Position numbers and translations under genes: made by a program. The notes below the pieces were generated by a model, which was not told the DNA's origin, searched no databases, and saw only the letters and a list, made by a program, of their open reading frames with translations. A DNA stretch of 64,000 nucleotides from Streptomyces sp. KMM 9044 (GTDB lineage: Bacteria; Actinomycetota; Actinomycetes; Streptomycetales; Streptomycetaceae), in assembly GCF_024701375.2 (NCBI RefSeq), contig NZ_CP113910.1, positions 6,076,001-6,140,000 of the forward strand, written 5' to 3'. Below are positions 20,357-30,602 of this stretch, one piece after another (position 1 is the first letter of the stretch; each line of letters begins with the position of its first letter).

Positions 20357-20559
20357 CCAGTGCCTCCTTCCGACGTGCCCTCGCGTACCCCCCAACCTTA
20401 CGGCGTGCCGGGGGAGTGCCCGCAGCCCCCTCACCGGGGGAATGCCCCAACTCTGCCCCGGCGGAGACCGGGAGACACCCCGCATCGATCCGAGCTGTCC
20501 CGCGAAACCACCCGCTCACGGGGCGGAACGGTCCGGCTCACGGCTCGGACGACGGGCTC

Positions 20560-21217
20560 TCACCGCGTGGACCGCAGCCACTGCTCGACGCTCGCGACGT
20601 GGACGGTGGCCCGTGACCGCGCCGCCTCCGTGTCCCGGTCCCGCAGCCCGGGGCTCGCGCAGGGTCCGGCCGACGGCGTCCTCCTGGGTGGGCCCTCGCC
20701 AGACGCGGGCCCGGGTGGTGGGACCTGACAGACCGTCGAGCAGGGAACGGAGCACGGAGTTGCCCGAACCCCGCACGATCCCCCGGTGGAAATCCAGATC
20801 GGCGGCCATCAGGGTCTCCACCGACGGTTCGGGACCCGGCCCGTCCAACTGCTCCGACAGCAGGCCCAGTTCCCGCTCGCTGATCAGGGTCGCCGCGGCG
20901 GCCGTCGCGGCCGGCTCCAGGATGCGGCGCACGGCGAGGAACTCCAGGACCGTGTCGTCCCGGTGGAAGGCCACGACGAAACTCGGCGCCTCCAACAGCA
21001 GTTGTGGATCCAGGCTGGTGACGTGCGTGCCGTCGCCCTGCCGCACGTCCAGGATCCGGGTCAGCGACAGCGCGTGCACCGCCTCCCGCAGGGAGTTGCG
21101 CGACAGCCCCAGTCCGGCCGCGAGTTCGCTCTCCTTGGGCAGCCGGTCGCCGGGACGCGGCGCGCCGGAGACGATCATCCCCCTGATCTTCCCTGTCGCT
21201 TCGTCGGTGACTGCCAT
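20560..21217 (-). pseudogene. FadR/GntR-type regulator, frameshifted near its C-terminus
   Basis: From ATG 21217 the frame encodes a winged-helix GntR domain (DRLPKESELAAGLGLSRNSLREAVHALS, VRQGDGTHV) and an FCD ligand domain (LEPAATAAAATLI, DLDFHRGIVRGSGN, ARVWRG), up to about 20655. There the frame runs into GPGHGGGAV-type nonsense and stops at 20516. The family C-terminus (DTEAARSRATVHVASVEQWLRS) appears in another frame and stops at TGA 20562-20560. Spacing suggests a small deletion around 20641-20655. Likely a disabled or altered sugar/acid-responsive regulator. A sequencing error would give the same picture. Confidence 0.75.
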
Positions 21218-21309
21218 CCCGGCCTCCCTGCGGATCCCCTACGGACCAGACGTCCGGTGTCTCCGGGGCAGCGGGCCCTCCGGCGCGAGCTCTCCGGGGC
21301 GGTCCCACC

Positions 21310-21370
21310 GCCGGGAAGGGGCGGCTTCGGACAGATCCGCAGGACCTGTCCGAAGCCGCCCCTTCCCGGC
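21310..21370 (-). terminator. terminator of the glpFKD operon
   Basis: A perfect 25-bp stem (21310-21334 with 21346-21370) with an 11-nt loop, 37 bp beyond the glpD stop. One of the two longest perfect stems in the window. Confidence 0.85.
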
Positions 21371-21406
21371 ACCGTCTTCCGCGCGGGAGGACCGGTGACC
21401 GCGCGG

Positions 21407-23023
21407 TCACCTCTTGTCGAACAGGCCCTGGACCTCCGCGCGGATCTCATCCGTGGCAAGACCCCGGATCGTCAGCGTCGTACGGCGACGCAGCACGTCG
21501 TCCACCGTCTCGGCCCACTCGTGGTCCCGGGCCCAGACGACCTGCGCCCAGATCTCCGGGGCGTCCGGGTGGACGCGCCGGGCCAGCGCCGGGTCGTCGT
21601 TGGCCAGCCGGGCGATGTCGAAGGCCAGCGAACCGTAGTGGGTGGCCAGGTGCCGGGCGGTGTCCGCGCCCATGCGCGGGCCGGGCGCGGGGCCGTCCAC
21701 CAGCAGCCGGTGGGCGACGGCGCGGGGGTTGGCGACCCCCGGCAGCGGCAGCTTGCTCGGCAGCGCCGCGACGGGCTCGAAGGCGTCGCCCAGCGGGTGG
21801 CCGGGCAGTTCCTGGAGCTTGCGCATCACCGTGCGGCCGATGTGGCGGAAGGTGGTCCACTTGCCGCCCGCGACGGACAGCATGCCGCCGCGCCCCTCAC
21901 TGACGACCGTCTCGCGCTTGGCCTTCGAGGTGTCCCCGGGGCCGCCCGGCAGCACCCGCAGGCCCGCGAAGGAGTACGTGACCAGGTCACGGTCCAGCTG
22001 CTGGTCGCGGATGGAGAACGCGGCCTCGTCGAGTATCTGGGCGGTGTCCTTCTCGGTGACCGCGACGTCCGCCGGGTCGCCCTCGAACTCCTCGTCGGTC
22101 GTACCGAGCAGCAGCATGTCCTCCCAGGGGAGGGCGAAGGTGATGCGGTACTTGTCGATCGGCGTGGCCAGCGCGGCCCGCCACGGGGAGGTCCGCTTCA
22201 GGACCAGGTGCGCTCCCTTGGACAGACGGATGGACGGCGCCGCCTTCGGGTCCTCCATCCGGCGCAGGTGATCGACCCAGGGCCCGGTCGCGTTCAGCAC
22301 CAGACGGGCGTCGACGCCGAACTCGTCGCCCGAGAGCCGGTCGCGCAGCTCGGCACCGGTCACCCGGCCCCTGGTGAACCGCAGACCGGTCACCTCGGCG
22401 TGGTTGAGGACGACGGTGCCCGACTCGGCCGCTGCGCGGACCGTCATCAGAGCCATCCGCGCGTCGTTCATCTGGTCGTCGCCGTACACGGCCACGGCCT
22501 TGAGGTTGTCCGTGCGCAGCTCCGGCACGTCCCGCGCGGCCTTGGCGGGGGAGAGCAGGTGGCCCACACCGTCACCGAAGGCCGACAGGGCCGAGTACGC
22601 GAAGACACCTGCTCCGAGCTTCGCCGCGCCGTGCGGCCCGCCCTTGTACACAGGGAGGTAGAACGTGAGCGGATTCGCCAGATGGGGTGCCACCTGACGG
22701 GAGACCGCACGGCGCTCGAAGTGGTTCTCCGCCACCAGCCTCACCGCGCCGGTCTGCAGATAGCGCAGACCGCCGTGGAGAAGCTTGGAGGAAGCGGAGG
22801 AGGTGGCGCCGGCGAAGTCGCCGGCGTCGACCAGAGCCACCCTGAGGCCGGACTGCGCGGCGTGCCAGGCGGTGGAGATGCCCAGGATGCCGCCGCCGAT
22901 CACGAGGAGGTCGTACGACGCCTTGGAGAGCTGCTCCCGGGTCTCGGCCCGGCTCGGGTTCGAGCTGGAAGCCGGGTGCGTCCCCAGGGCAGGCACGGAC
23001 TGCAGGGTGGACTGAGTGGTCAT
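21407..23023 (-). CDS. glpD: aerobic glycerol-3-phosphate dehydrogenase GlpD
   Basis: A 538-residue membrane-associated flavoenzyme oxidising sn-glycerol-3-phosphate to dihydroxyacetone phosphate and passing electrons to quinone. The Rossmann FAD motif VIGGGILGIS is at about 41-50. TSSASSKLLHGGLRYLQ is the family signature, with WEDMLLLGTTDEEFEG and VAGGKWTTFRHIGR later. The C-terminal GlpD_C domain (AQVVWARDHEWAETVDDVLRRRTTL) is complete. It lies 18 bp after glpK and shares its transcript. Confidence 0.97.
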   Translation of the reverse strand: MTTQSTLQSVPALGTHPASSSNPSRAETREQLSKASYDLLVIGGGILGISTAWHAAQSGLRVALVDAGDFAGATSSASSKLLHGGLRYLQTGAVRLVAENHFERRAVSRQVAPHLANPLTFYLPVYKGGPHGAAKLGAGVFAYSALSAFGDGVGHLLSPAKAARDVPELRTDNLKAVAVYGDDQMNDARMALMTVRAAAESGTVVLNHAEVTGLRFTRGRVTGAELRDRLSGDEFGVDARLVLNATGPWVDHLRRMEDPKAAPSIRLSKGAHLVLKRTSPWRAALATPIDKYRITFALPWEDMLLLGTTDEEFEGDPADVAVTEKDTAQILDEAAFSIRDQQLDRDLVTYSFAGLRVLPGGPGDTSKAKRETVVSEGRGGMLSVAGGKWTTFRHIGRTVMRKLQELPGHPLGDAFEPVAALPSKLPLPGVANPRAVAHRLLVDGPAPGPRMGADTARHLATHYGSLAFDIARLANDDPALARRVHPDAPEIWAQVVWARDHEWAETVDDVLRRRTTLTIRGLATDEIRAEVQGLFDKR

Positions 23024-23041
23024 GGCGGGTCTTGCTCCTCG

Positions 23042-24601
23042 TCAGTCTTCGTCCTCGAGCCAGGCCATGGTCCGCTCGACGGCCTTGAGCCAGCTCTTGT
23101 ACTCACGGGCGCGGATCTCCGCGTCCATGCGGGGGGTCCACTCGGCGGCCCGGCGCCAGTTGGCGCGCAGGTCGTCGGTGTTGTTCCAGAAGCCGACGGC
23201 GAGGCCGGCGGCGTAGGCGGCACCGAGGCAGGTGGTCTCGGCGACCATGGGGCGCACCACCGGCGCGTCCACGAAGTCGGCGAGGGTCTGCATCAGCAGG
23301 TTGTTGGAGGTCATGCCGCCGTCGACCTTGAGGGCGGTCAGCTCGACGCCGGAGTCCTTGGTCATGGCGTCGGCGATCTCCCGCGTCTGCCAGGCGGTGG
23401 CCTCCAGAACGGCACGCGCGATGTGCGCCTTGGTGACGTACCGGGTCAGGCCGGCGATCACACCGCGGGCGTCGGAGCGCCAGTACGGGGCGAACAGGCC
23501 GGAGAAGGCCGGTACGAAGTAGGCGCCGCCGTTGTCCTCGACCGAGAGCGCGAGGGTCTCGATCTCGGCGGCGGTGGAGATCAGACCCATCTGGTCGCGC
23601 ATCCACTGCACCAGCGAACCGGTGACGGCGATGGAGCCCTCGAGGGCGTAGACCGGCTTCTGGTCGCCGATCTGGTAGCCGACGGTGGTCAGCAGCCCGC
23701 TGTAGGAGTTGATGAGCTTGTCGCCGGTGTTCATCACCATGAAGGTGCCGGTGCCGTACGTCGACTTGGTCTCGCCCTCGGCGAAACAGGTCTGGCCGAA
23801 CAGGGCCGCCTGCTGGTCGCCGAGCGCGGAGGCGACCGGGATGCCGCCGAGCAGGTCGCCCAGGCTCCCGCCCTTGATCTCGCCGTAGACCTCGGCGGAG
23901 GAACGGATCTCGGGCAGCATTGCCGTCGGCACGCCGATGGACTCGGCGATCTTCTTGTCCCACTGCATGGTGTGCAGGTTCATCAGCATCGTGCGGGACG
24001 CGTTGGTGACGTCGGTGACGTGCTTGCCGCCGTCCACGCCGCCGGTCAGGTTCCAGATGACCCAGGTGTCCATGGTGCCGAAGAGGATGTCGCCGGCCTC
24101 GGCGCGCTCCTTGAGGCCCTCGACGTTGTCGAGCAGCCAGCGGGCCTTGGGGCCGGCGAAGTAGGAGGCGAGGGGCAGACCGGTCTCGCGGCGGAAACGG
24201 TCCTGCCCCACGTTGCGGCCGAGCTCGCGGCAGAGGGCGTCGGTACGCGTGTCCTGCCAGACGATGGCGTGGTGGACCGGCTCACCGGTGTTGCGGTCCC
24301 ACAGCACGGTGGTCTCGCGCTGGTTGGTGATGCCGATGGCCTTGATGTCGTCCCGGGTGATGCCGGCCTTCTCGACGGCGCCGGCGACGACTTCCCGGAC
24401 GTTGGTCCAGATCTCGGTGGCGTCGTGCTCGACCCAGCCCGGCTTGGGGAAGATCTGCTCGTGCTCCTTCTGGTCGACGGAGACGATGCGGCCGTCGCGG
24501 TCGAAGACGATGCAGCGTGACGAGGTCGTGCCCTGGTCGATGGCGGCGATGAACGGACCGTGGCCGTGGGAGGCGATGCCGGCGGTGTGGTCGTCGGTCA
24601 C
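23042..24601 (-). CDS. glpK: glycerol kinase GlpK
   Basis: A 519-residue FGGY-family kinase making glycerol-3-phosphate from glycerol and ATP. It has [19 protein letters not shown] (phosphate 1), WEHDATEIW-like [26 protein letters not shown], the signature [13 protein letters not shown], and [17 protein letters not shown] (adenosine pocket). The N-terminal about 18 residues ([14 protein letters not shown]) extend beyond the usual start. Second gene of the operon, 86 bp after glpF. Confidence 0.97.
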   Translation of the reverse strand: MTDDHTAGIASHGHGPFIAAIDQGTTSSRCIVFDRDGRIVSVDQKEHEQIFPKPGWVEHDATEIWTNVREVVAGAVEKAGITRDDIKAIGITNQRETTVLWDRNTGEPVHHAIVWQDTRTDALCRELGRNVGQDRFRRETGLPLASYFAGPKARWLLDNVEGLKERAEAGDILFGTMDTWVIWNLTGGVDGGKHVTDVTNASRTMLMNLHTMQWDKKIAESIGVPTAMLPEIRSSAEVYGEIKGGSLGDLLGGIPVASALGDQQAALFGQTCFAEGETKSTYGTGTFMVMNTGDKLINSYSGLLTTVGYQIGDQKPVYALEGSIAVTGSLVQWMRDQMGLISTAAEIETLALSVEDNGGAYFVPAFSGLFAPYWRSDARGVIAGLTRYVTKAHIARAVLEATAWQTREIADAMTKDSGVELTALKVDGGMTSNNLLMQTLADFVDAPVVRPMVAETTCLGAAYAAGLAVGFWNNTDDLRANWRRAAEWTPRMDAEIRAREYKSWLKAVERTMAWLEDED

Positions 24602-24687
24602 TGTGTGCTCCTGGAGGTTCCTTGGTTACGGGGCTGTGCGTACGGCGCTTCTACAAGACTGGGGGTTCTGCGGCGGCGGAGTCACCT

Positions 24688-25479
24688 TCAGGCGAAGGCG
24701 AGGTTGTAGACGCCCGCCGCGATCGCGCCGCCGATCAGCGGACCGACCACCGGGACCCAGGCGTAGGACCAGTCGGAGCCGCCCTTGTTGGGCAGCGGCA
24801 GGAGGGCGTGCACGATGCGCGGACCGAGGTCACGGGCCGGGTTGATCGCGTAACCGGTCGGCCCGCCCAGCGACAGACCGATGGAGACGACCACGAGGGC
24901 CGTGATCAGACCGCCCAGCACGCCGAGGCCGTTGCCCTCGTCGTTCAGGCCCTGGGCGAGCACCGCGATGATCAGCACGAAGGTGCCGATGATCTCCGTG
25001 GCGAGGTTCTGCACGGCGTTGCGGATCTCCGGGCCGGTGGAGAAGATGCCGAGCACCGGGCCTGCGCCCTTCTCCTGGGCCTCGACCGCCTTGACGTCGG
25101 CCTGCGTGCCCGGGTCGCCGACGATCTCCCTGTCGGTGAGATGTGCCTGGAACTGGCCGTAGTAGGCCAGCCAGACCAGGGCGGCGCCGAGCATCGCGCC
25201 GAGGAACTCTCCGGCGAAATAGACCGGAACGTTGCTCCAGTCGCCGTCCTTGATGGCGAGGGCCACGGTCACGGCCGGGTTGAGGTGGGCTCCGGAGAGT
25301 GGAGCCGAGATGTACACGGCCGTCATGACGGCGAAGCCCCACCCGAAGGCGATGGCGAGCCATCCGGCGTTACGGGCCTTGGAAGCTTTCAGGGTCACGG
25401 CGGCACACACGCCGCCGCCGAGCAGGATGAGTATGGCGGTACCGATGGTCTCGCCGATGAAGATGTCGGAGCTGGACAC
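24688..25479 (-). CDS. glpF: glycerol facilitator GlpF (MIP family)
   Basis: A 263-residue channel with six membrane helices and both half-helix motifs: HLNPAVT and AINPARD. The Asp after the second NPA is typical of glyceroporins. GTG 25479 follows AAAGGAG. First gene of glpF-glpK-glpD; an operator-like GylR palindrome lies about 130 bp upstream. A long extracellular/periplasmic loop ([27 protein letters not shown]) is as in GlpF of actinobacteria. Confidence 0.96.
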   Translation of the reverse strand: MSSSDIFIGETIGTAILILLGGGVCAAVTLKASKARNAGWLAIAFGWGFAVMTAVYISAPLSGAHLNPAVTVALAIKDGDWSNVPVYFAGEFLGAMLGAALVWLAYYGQFQAHLTDREIVGDPGTQADVKAVEAQEKGAGPVLGIFSTGPEIRNAVQNLATEIIGTFVLIIAVLAQGLNDEGNGLGVLGGLITALVVVSIGLSLGGPTGYAINPARDLGPRIVHALLPLPNKGGSDWSYAWVPVVGPLIGGAIAAGVYNLAFA

Positions 25480-25605
25480 CCGCGACTCCTTTGTCCTTCG
25501 TCCAGGGAAGCCGACCCCCGGGTCCCGCCGGGGATTGGCGCCCTCAGAGATGAGAGCGATGTCGGCCTTTGGCGTTGTCACACTCTAACGCGTATTGCCG
25601 GTAAG

Positions 25606-25624
25606 TGTTCGACAATGCCGACCG
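25606..25624. promoter_or_regulatory. putative GylR operator upstream of glpF
   Basis: TGTTCGACAATGCCGACCG matches 16 of 19 positions of the perfect palindrome upstream of gylR (26658-26676). It lies in the 364-bp gylR-glpF gap, where the repressor of the glycerol operon is expected to act. The gap is otherwise unusually AT-rich for this genome (25675-25750). Confidence 0.65.
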
Positions 25625-25769
25625 ATGGACGGGAGTCTTTCTCTGCTCTGCCTGCGCGTCAAGGGTCTGGTTGCCGGAAGCGCGATCGTTATCGATGGTC
25701 CCGGGATGTCGATCTATGGTATTCGATCCGCAGTGGTATGTCTCAATTGTCCGTCGGGGGTGCGACGAC

Positions 25770-25797
25770 GGCCGGGACGCCCTGCGGCGCCCCGGCC
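25770..25797 (-). terminator. probable gylR terminator
   Basis: GGCCGGGACGCC (25770-25781) pairs with GGCGCCCCGGCC (25786-25797) with one mismatch, 47 bp beyond the gylR stop. Confidence 0.5.
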
Positions 25798-25843
25798 CGG
25801 GGTCTCCTGCGTGCCGGTCGTGCCGGCCCTGTCCGCGCCGCGC

Positions 25844-26608
25844 TCAGAAGCGCCGGGCGCCCAGGTCCCGCGACACCGAGCGGGCGCAGTCGCGGACCGC
25901 CGCGATCAGTTCCGGCCGCAGCTCGCCGTCCTGCCGCAGCCGCTCCACCGCGCCCGTGACGCCGACCGCGCCGACCGGCATGCGCCGTCTGTCGTGGACG
26001 GGGGCCGCGACCGAGGCCACGCCCTCCCAGGTCTCCTCGACGTCCGCCGCGTATCCGCGCGCGCGGGTGAGGTCGAGGATCCGCTCGAAGGCCTCCGGGT
26101 CGCACGCCGTACGGTCGGTGAACGCCTTGCGGTCGGCCTCCAGCGCCTCGCTGTGGGCCACCGGGTCGTAGGCCGCCAGCACCTTGCCCAGGGCCGTGGA
26201 GTGCAGCGGCTGCATGGCCCCGATCTCCAGGACCTGTCGGCTGTCGTCGGGCCGGAACACGTGGTGCACGATCAGTACGCCCTGTTGGTGCAGCACACCC
26301 AGATAGACGCTCTCGCCGCTGGAGCGGGCCAGGTCGTCCGTCCACACCAGGGCGCGCGCCCGCAGTTCGTGCACGTCGAGATACGTGGTGCCCAGGCGCA
26401 GCAGTTCCGCGCCCAGCTGGTAGCGCCCGGAGGTGTCGTCCTGCTCGACGAAGCCCTCCTGCTGGAGGGTGCGCAGAATGCCGTGGGCGGTCCCCTTGGC
26501 GAGGCCCAGCGACGAGGCGATGTCCGACAGGCCGAGCCGCCGCTCGCCGCCCGCCAGCAGGCGCAGCATCGCTGCCGCCCGTTCGAGCGACTGGATGTTC
26601 CGTGCCAT
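25844..26608 (-). CDS. gylR: GylR, IclR-family regulator of glycerol catabolism
   Basis: A 254-residue protein, the length I recall for S. coelicolor GylR. It has an N-terminal winged HTH (QSLERAAAMLRLLAGGERRLGLSDIASSLGLAKGTAHGILRTLQQEGFVEQ) and an IclR effector domain (HSTALGKVLAAY, YAADVEETWEGVASVAAPVHD, GAVGVTGAVERL). In S. coelicolor it represses the gyl operon and itself, relieved by glycerol-3-phosphate. Here it lies just upstream of glpF-glpK-glpD on the same strand, and matching palindromes flank it. GGAGG precedes the ATG at 26608. Confidence 0.95.
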   Translation of the reverse strand: MARNIQSLERAAAMLRLLAGGERRLGLSDIASSLGLAKGTAHGILRTLQQEGFVEQDDTSGRYQLGAELLRLGTTYLDVHELRARALVWTDDLARSSGESVYLGVLHQQGVLIVHHVFRPDDSRQVLEIGAMQPLHSTALGKVLAAYDPVAHSEALEADRKAFTDRTACDPEAFERILDLTRARGYAADVEETWEGVASVAAPVHDRRRMPVGAVGVTGAVERLRQDGELRPELIAAVRDCARSVSRDLGARRF

Positions 26609-26657
26609 CCCCGTGCTGCCTCCGTCCCCTCCGACCGCCGCCCCGCGACGCTGCCAC

Positions 26658-26676
26658 TGTTCGGCAATGCCGAACA
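26658..26676. promoter_or_regulatory. putative GylR operator upstream of gylR
   Basis: TGTTCGGCAATGCCGAACA is a perfect palindrome around one central base, 50 bp before the gylR ATG, in the gap shared with divergent metH. A 16/19 match occurs upstream of glpF. Position and the pair argue for autoregulation by GylR. I see no cobalamin-riboswitch B12 box in the remaining metH leader (26680-26925). Confidence 0.7.
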
Positions 26677-26925
26677 CTACCGTTCGGTGTCGGCCTCTCG
26701 CCAACGGTCCGCCGTCATCGGCCGTGATCCGTGGCCTGATCCGCTCCTTCACCCGTACGCGGGGCATTCCGGGCCCCGCCATCATGGTCCGCCCCGTGGA
26801 CGCCCGGAACATCGGGGCGCAGTCCCCGATACCCTGGCGGCGTGCCCCTGCCCGGGAGGCTCCATCGGGGATCGTTCCGGGCAGCCGCAAAGCCGACAGC
26901 CGTCGCACCTGAGGGAGCCCTTTAC

Positions 26926-29900
26926 ATGGCCTCGTTGCCGCTGACCCCTTCCCCCGACAGCCGGGCCCGTGTGGCCGCGCTCCGAGAGGCCCTCGCCACC
27001 CGCGTGGTGGTCGCCGACGGAGCGATGGGCACCATGCTCCAGGCGCAGGACCCCACGCTCGAGGACTTCGAGAACCTCGAAGGCTGCAACGAGATCCTGA
27101 ACCTGACCCGCCCGGACATCGTCCGCTCGGTCCACTCCGAGTACTTCGACGCCGGAGTCGACTGCGTCGAGACCAACACCTTCGGCGCCAACCACAGCGC
27201 CGCGTCCGAGTACGACATCGCCGACCGTGTGCACGAGCTCTCCGAGGCGGGCGCCCGCCTCGCCCGGGAGGCCGCCGACGAGCACGCCGCGCGCGACGGC
27301 CGCACCCGCTGGGTACTCGGCTCCATCGGACCCGGCACCAAGCTGCCGACCCTCGGTCACATCGGCTACGGCACGATCCGCGACGGCTACCAGGCCAACG
27401 CCGAGGGCCTGCTCGCGGGCGGTGCCGACGCGCTGATCGTCGAGACCACCCAGGACCTCCTGCAGACCAAGGCCTCGGTCCTCGGCGCCCGCCGCGCCAT
27501 GGAGGTGACCGGCGTCGAGGTGCCGCTACTGGCCTCCATGGCGTTCGAGACCACCGGCACCATGCTCCTGGGCTCCGAGATCGGCGCAGCGCTCACCGCC
27601 CTGGAGCCGCTCGGCATCGACATGATCGGCCTGAACTGCTCCACGGGCCCCGCCGAGATGAGCGAGCACCTGCGCTACCTCACCCGGCACTCCCGTATCC
27701 CCCTGCTGTGCATGCCCAACGCCGGCCTGCCGGTCCTCACCAAGGACGGCGCCCACTTCCCGCTCGACCCCGAGGGCCTGGCCGACGCCCAGGACACCTT
27801 CGTCCGCGACTACGGCCTGTCCCTGGTCGGCGGCTGCTGCGGCACCACCCCCGAACACCTGCGCCAACTCGTGGAACGCGTGCGGGACGTCACCCCACCC
27901 CAGCGCACCCCCCAGCCGGAGCCGGGCGCCGCCTCCCTCTACCAGAGCGTGCCCTTCCGTCAGGACACCTCGTACCTCGCGATCGGCGAGCGCACCAACG
28001 CCAACGGCTCCAAGAAGTTCCGCGAGGCCATGCTCGAGGGCCGCTGGGACGACTGCGTGGAACTGGCCCGCGAACAGATCCGCGAGGGCGCGCACATGCT
28101 CGACCTGTGCGTCGACTACGTCGGCCGCGACGGTGTCGCCGACATGGAGGAACTCGCCGGCCGGTTCGCCACCGCCTCCACCCTGCCGATCGTGCTCGAC
28201 TCCACCGAGGTCCCCGTCCTGCGGGCCGGCCTGGAGAAGCTCGGCGGCCGGGCGGTCGTCAACTCGGTGAACTACGAGGACGGCGACGGCCCCGAGTCCC
28301 GCTTCGCGCGCGTCGCGCAGCTGGCCGGGGAGCACGGAGCGGCGCTGATCGCGCTGACCATCGACGAGGAGGGCCAGGCCCGCACCGCCGGGAAGAAGGT
28401 CGAGATCGCCGAACGTCTCATCGACGACCTGACCGGCAACTGGGGCATCCACGAGGAGGACATCCTCATCGACTGCCTCACCTTCACCATCTGCACCGGC
28501 CAGGAGGAGTCCCGCAAGGACGGCATCGCCACCATCGAGGGCATCCGCGAGCTGAAGCGCCGCCACCCCAAGGTGCAGACCACCCTGGGACTGTCGAACA
28601 TCTCCTTCGGCCTCAACCCGGCCGCCCGCATCCTGCTCAACTCCGTCTTCCTCGACGAATGCGTCAGGGCCGGACTGGACTCGGCGATCGTGCACGCGTC
28701 GAAGATCCTGCCCATCGCCCGCTTCAGCGAGGAGGAGGTCACCACCGCCCTCGACCTCATCCACGACCGGCGCCGCGAGGGCTACGACCCGCTGCAGAAG
28801 CTCATGCAGCTCTTCGAGGGCGCCACCGCCAAGTCCCTGAAGGCCGGCAAGGCCGAGGAACTGGCCGCGCTGCCGCTGGACGAGCGCCTCAAACGGCGGA
28901 TCATCGACGGCGAGCGAAACGGCCTGGAGGCCGACCTCGACCAGGCGCTCGAGACCCGCAAGGCCCTCGACATCGTCAACGACACGCTGCTGGGCGGCAT
29001 GAAGGTGGTCGGTGAGCTGTTCGGCTCCGGCCAGATGCAGCTCCCGTTCGTGCTCCAGTCCGCAGAGGTGATGAAGAACGCGGTCGCCCACCTGGAACCG
29101 CACATGGAGAAGACCGACGAGGACGGCAAGGGCACCATCGTGCTCGCCACCGTCCGCGGCGACGTCCACGACATCGGCAAGAACCTGGTCGACATCATCC
29201 TGTCGAACAACGGCTACAACGTGGTCAACCTCGGCATCAAGCAGCCCGTCTCGGCGATCCTGGACGCCGCCGCTCAGCACCGGGCCGATGTCATCGGCAT
29301 GTCCGGACTGCTGGTGAAGTCCACAGTGATCATGAAGGAGAACCTGGAGGAGCTCAACCAGCGCGGCCTGGCCGCCGACTTCCCGGTGATCCTCGGCGGC
29401 GCCGCACTGACCCGCGCCTACGTCGAACAGGACCTGCACGAGATCTACCAGGGCGAGGTCCGCTACGCCCGCGACGCCTTCGAGGGCCTGCGCCTGATGG
29501 ACGCACTCATCGGCATCAAGCGCGGCGTGCCCGGCGCCCAGCTGCCGGAGCGGAAGCAGCGCCGGGTCCGCGCGGCCACCGTGGAGATCGACGAGCGCCC
29601 CGAGGCCGGTCACCTCCGCTCGGACGTCTCCGTCGACAACCCGGTCCCCGAACCCCCGTTCTGGGGCACCCGTGTGATCAAGGGCATCCAGCTCAAGGAG
29701 TACGCGTCCTGGCTCGACGAGGGTGCCCTGTTCAAGGGCCAGTGGGGCCTGAAGCAGGCCCGCGCCGGCGACGGGCCGACGTACGGGGAACTCGTGGAGA
29801 CCGAGGGCCGGCCCAGGCTGCGCGGCCTGCTGGACCGGCTCCAGACGGACAACCTGCTCGAGGCGGCCGTGGTGTACGGCTACTTCCCGTGCGTCTCCAA

Positions 29901-30438
29901 GGACGACGACCTGATCGTCCTGGACGACGCGGGCAACGAACGCACCCGCTTCACCTTCCCCCGCCAGCGTCGCGGCCGCCGGCTGTGCCTGGCCGACTTC
30001 TTCCGCCCGGAGGAGTCCGGCGAGACCGATGTCGTCGGCTTCCAGGTCGTCACCGTCGGTTCCCGCATCGGCGAGGAGACCGCGCGGATGTTCGAGGCCA
30101 ACGCTTACCGTGACTACCTGGAGCTGCACGGGCTGTCCGTGCAACTGGCCGAGGCGCTCGCCGAGTACTGGCACGCGCGCGTGCGTTCCGAACTGGGGTT
30201 CGCCGGTGAGGACCCGGCCGTGATGGAGGACATGTTCGCCCTGAAGTACCGGGGCGCCCGCTTCTCACTGGGCTACGGCGCCTGCCCCGACCTGGAGGAC
30301 CGCGCCAAGATCGCCGGGATGCTCCGGCCGGAGCGCATCGGCGTCCACCTGTCCGAGGAGTTCCAGCTGCATCCTGAACAGTCCACGGACGCCATTGTGA
30401 TCCATCACCCGGAGGCCAAGTACTTCAACGCCCGCTGA
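26926..30438 (+). CDS. metH: cobalamin-dependent methionine synthase MetH
   Basis: A 1170-residue four-module enzyme transferring methyl from 5-methyltetrahydrofolate to homocysteine. Homocysteine domain: VVVADGAMGTMLQ, then zinc Cys in LNCSTGP and GGCCGTTPEH (about 305). Pterin domain: YLAIGERTNANGSKKFREAM, DLCVDYVGRDG. Cobalamin domain: VLATVRGDVHDIGKNLVDIIL, with cobalt-ligand His748 in DxHxxG. Activation domain: AEYWHARVRSELGF and RGARFSLGYGACPDLEDR. ATG 26926 follows GGGAG; an upstream in-frame extension to 26842 does not look coding. Divergent from gylR. Confidence 0.97.
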   Translation: MASLPLTPSPDSRARVAALREALATRVVVADGAMGTMLQAQDPTLEDFENLEGCNEILNLTRPDIVRSVHSEYFDAGVDCVETNTFGANHSAASEYDIADRVHELSEAGARLAREAADEHAARDGRTRWVLGSIGPGTKLPTLGHIGYGTIRDGYQANAEGLLAGGADALIVETTQDLLQTKASVLGARRAMEVTGVEVPLLASMAFETTGTMLLGSEIGAALTALEPLGIDMIGLNCSTGPAEMSEHLRYLTRHSRIPLLCMPNAGLPVLTKDGAHFPLDPEGLADAQDTFVRDYGLSLVGGCCGTTPEHLRQLVERVRDVTPPQRTPQPEPGAASLYQSVPFRQDTSYLAIGERTNANGSKKFREAMLEGRWDDCVELAREQIREGAHMLDLCVDYVGRDGVADMEELAGRFATASTLPIVLDSTEVPVLRAGLEKLGGRAVVNSVNYEDGDGPESRFARVAQLAGEHGAALIALTIDEEGQARTAGKKVEIAERLIDDLTGNWGIHEEDILIDCLTFTICTGQEESRKDGIATIEGIRELKRRHPKVQTTLGLSNISFGLNPAARILLNSVFLDECVRAGLDSAIVHASKILPIARFSEEEVTTALDLIHDRRREGYDPLQKLMQLFEGATAKSLKAGKAEELAALPLDERLKRRIIDGERNGLEADLDQALETRKALDIVNDTLLGGMKVVGELFGSGQMQLPFVLQSAEVMKNAVAHLEPHMEKTDEDGKGTIVLATVRGDVHDIGKNLVDIILSNNGYNVVNLGIKQPVSAILDAAAQHRADVIGMSGLLVKSTVIMKENLEELNQRGLAADFPVILGGAALTRAYVEQDLHEIYQGEVRYARDAFEGLRLMDALIGIKRGVPGAQLPERKQRRVRAATVEIDERPEAGHLRSDVSVDNPVPEPPFWGTRVIKGIQLKEYASWLDEGALFKGQWGLKQARAGDGPTYGELVETEGRPRLRGLLDRLQTDNLLEAAVVYGYFPCVSKDDDLIVLDDAGNERTRFTFPRQRRGRRLCLADFFRPEESGETDVVGFQVVTVGSRIGEETARMFEANAYRDYLELHGLSVQLAEALAEYWHARVRSELGFAGEDPAVMEDMFALKYRGARFSLGYGACPDLEDRAKIAGMLRPERIGVHLSEEFQLHPEQSTDAIVIHHPEAKYFNAR

Positions 30439-30602
30439 CCCTGCAGGCTCTGTCCGGCACGATCCGCCGGACGGGCCCGAGGGGGGCGGCCGACGCCCCC
30501 TGCGCCTGCTCCTGCACCGCCTCACGGCACGGCCCCACGCCGGGGGCCATGAGGCGCCGGAAGCGGTCGTGGCGCGCACGACGTACAATGGTCGGTCCAC
30601 CG

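Noticed and set aside
21310-21370. The 25-bp inverted repeat as an insertion-sequence end
   Set aside because: It directly follows glpD, no target duplication or transposase is seen, and terminator function fits better.
26680-26925. Cobalamin or SAM riboswitch upstream of metH
   Set aside because: No B12-box-like sequence or SAM-type core visible in the 245-bp leader.
27526-30174. An 882-codon open frame on the minus strand opposite metH, and similar long antisense frames opposite glp genes, mshC and arc
   Set aside because: High GC makes long antisense open frames common; their proteins are Val/Leu/Gly/His-rich without domains, while the sense frames are unmistakable.
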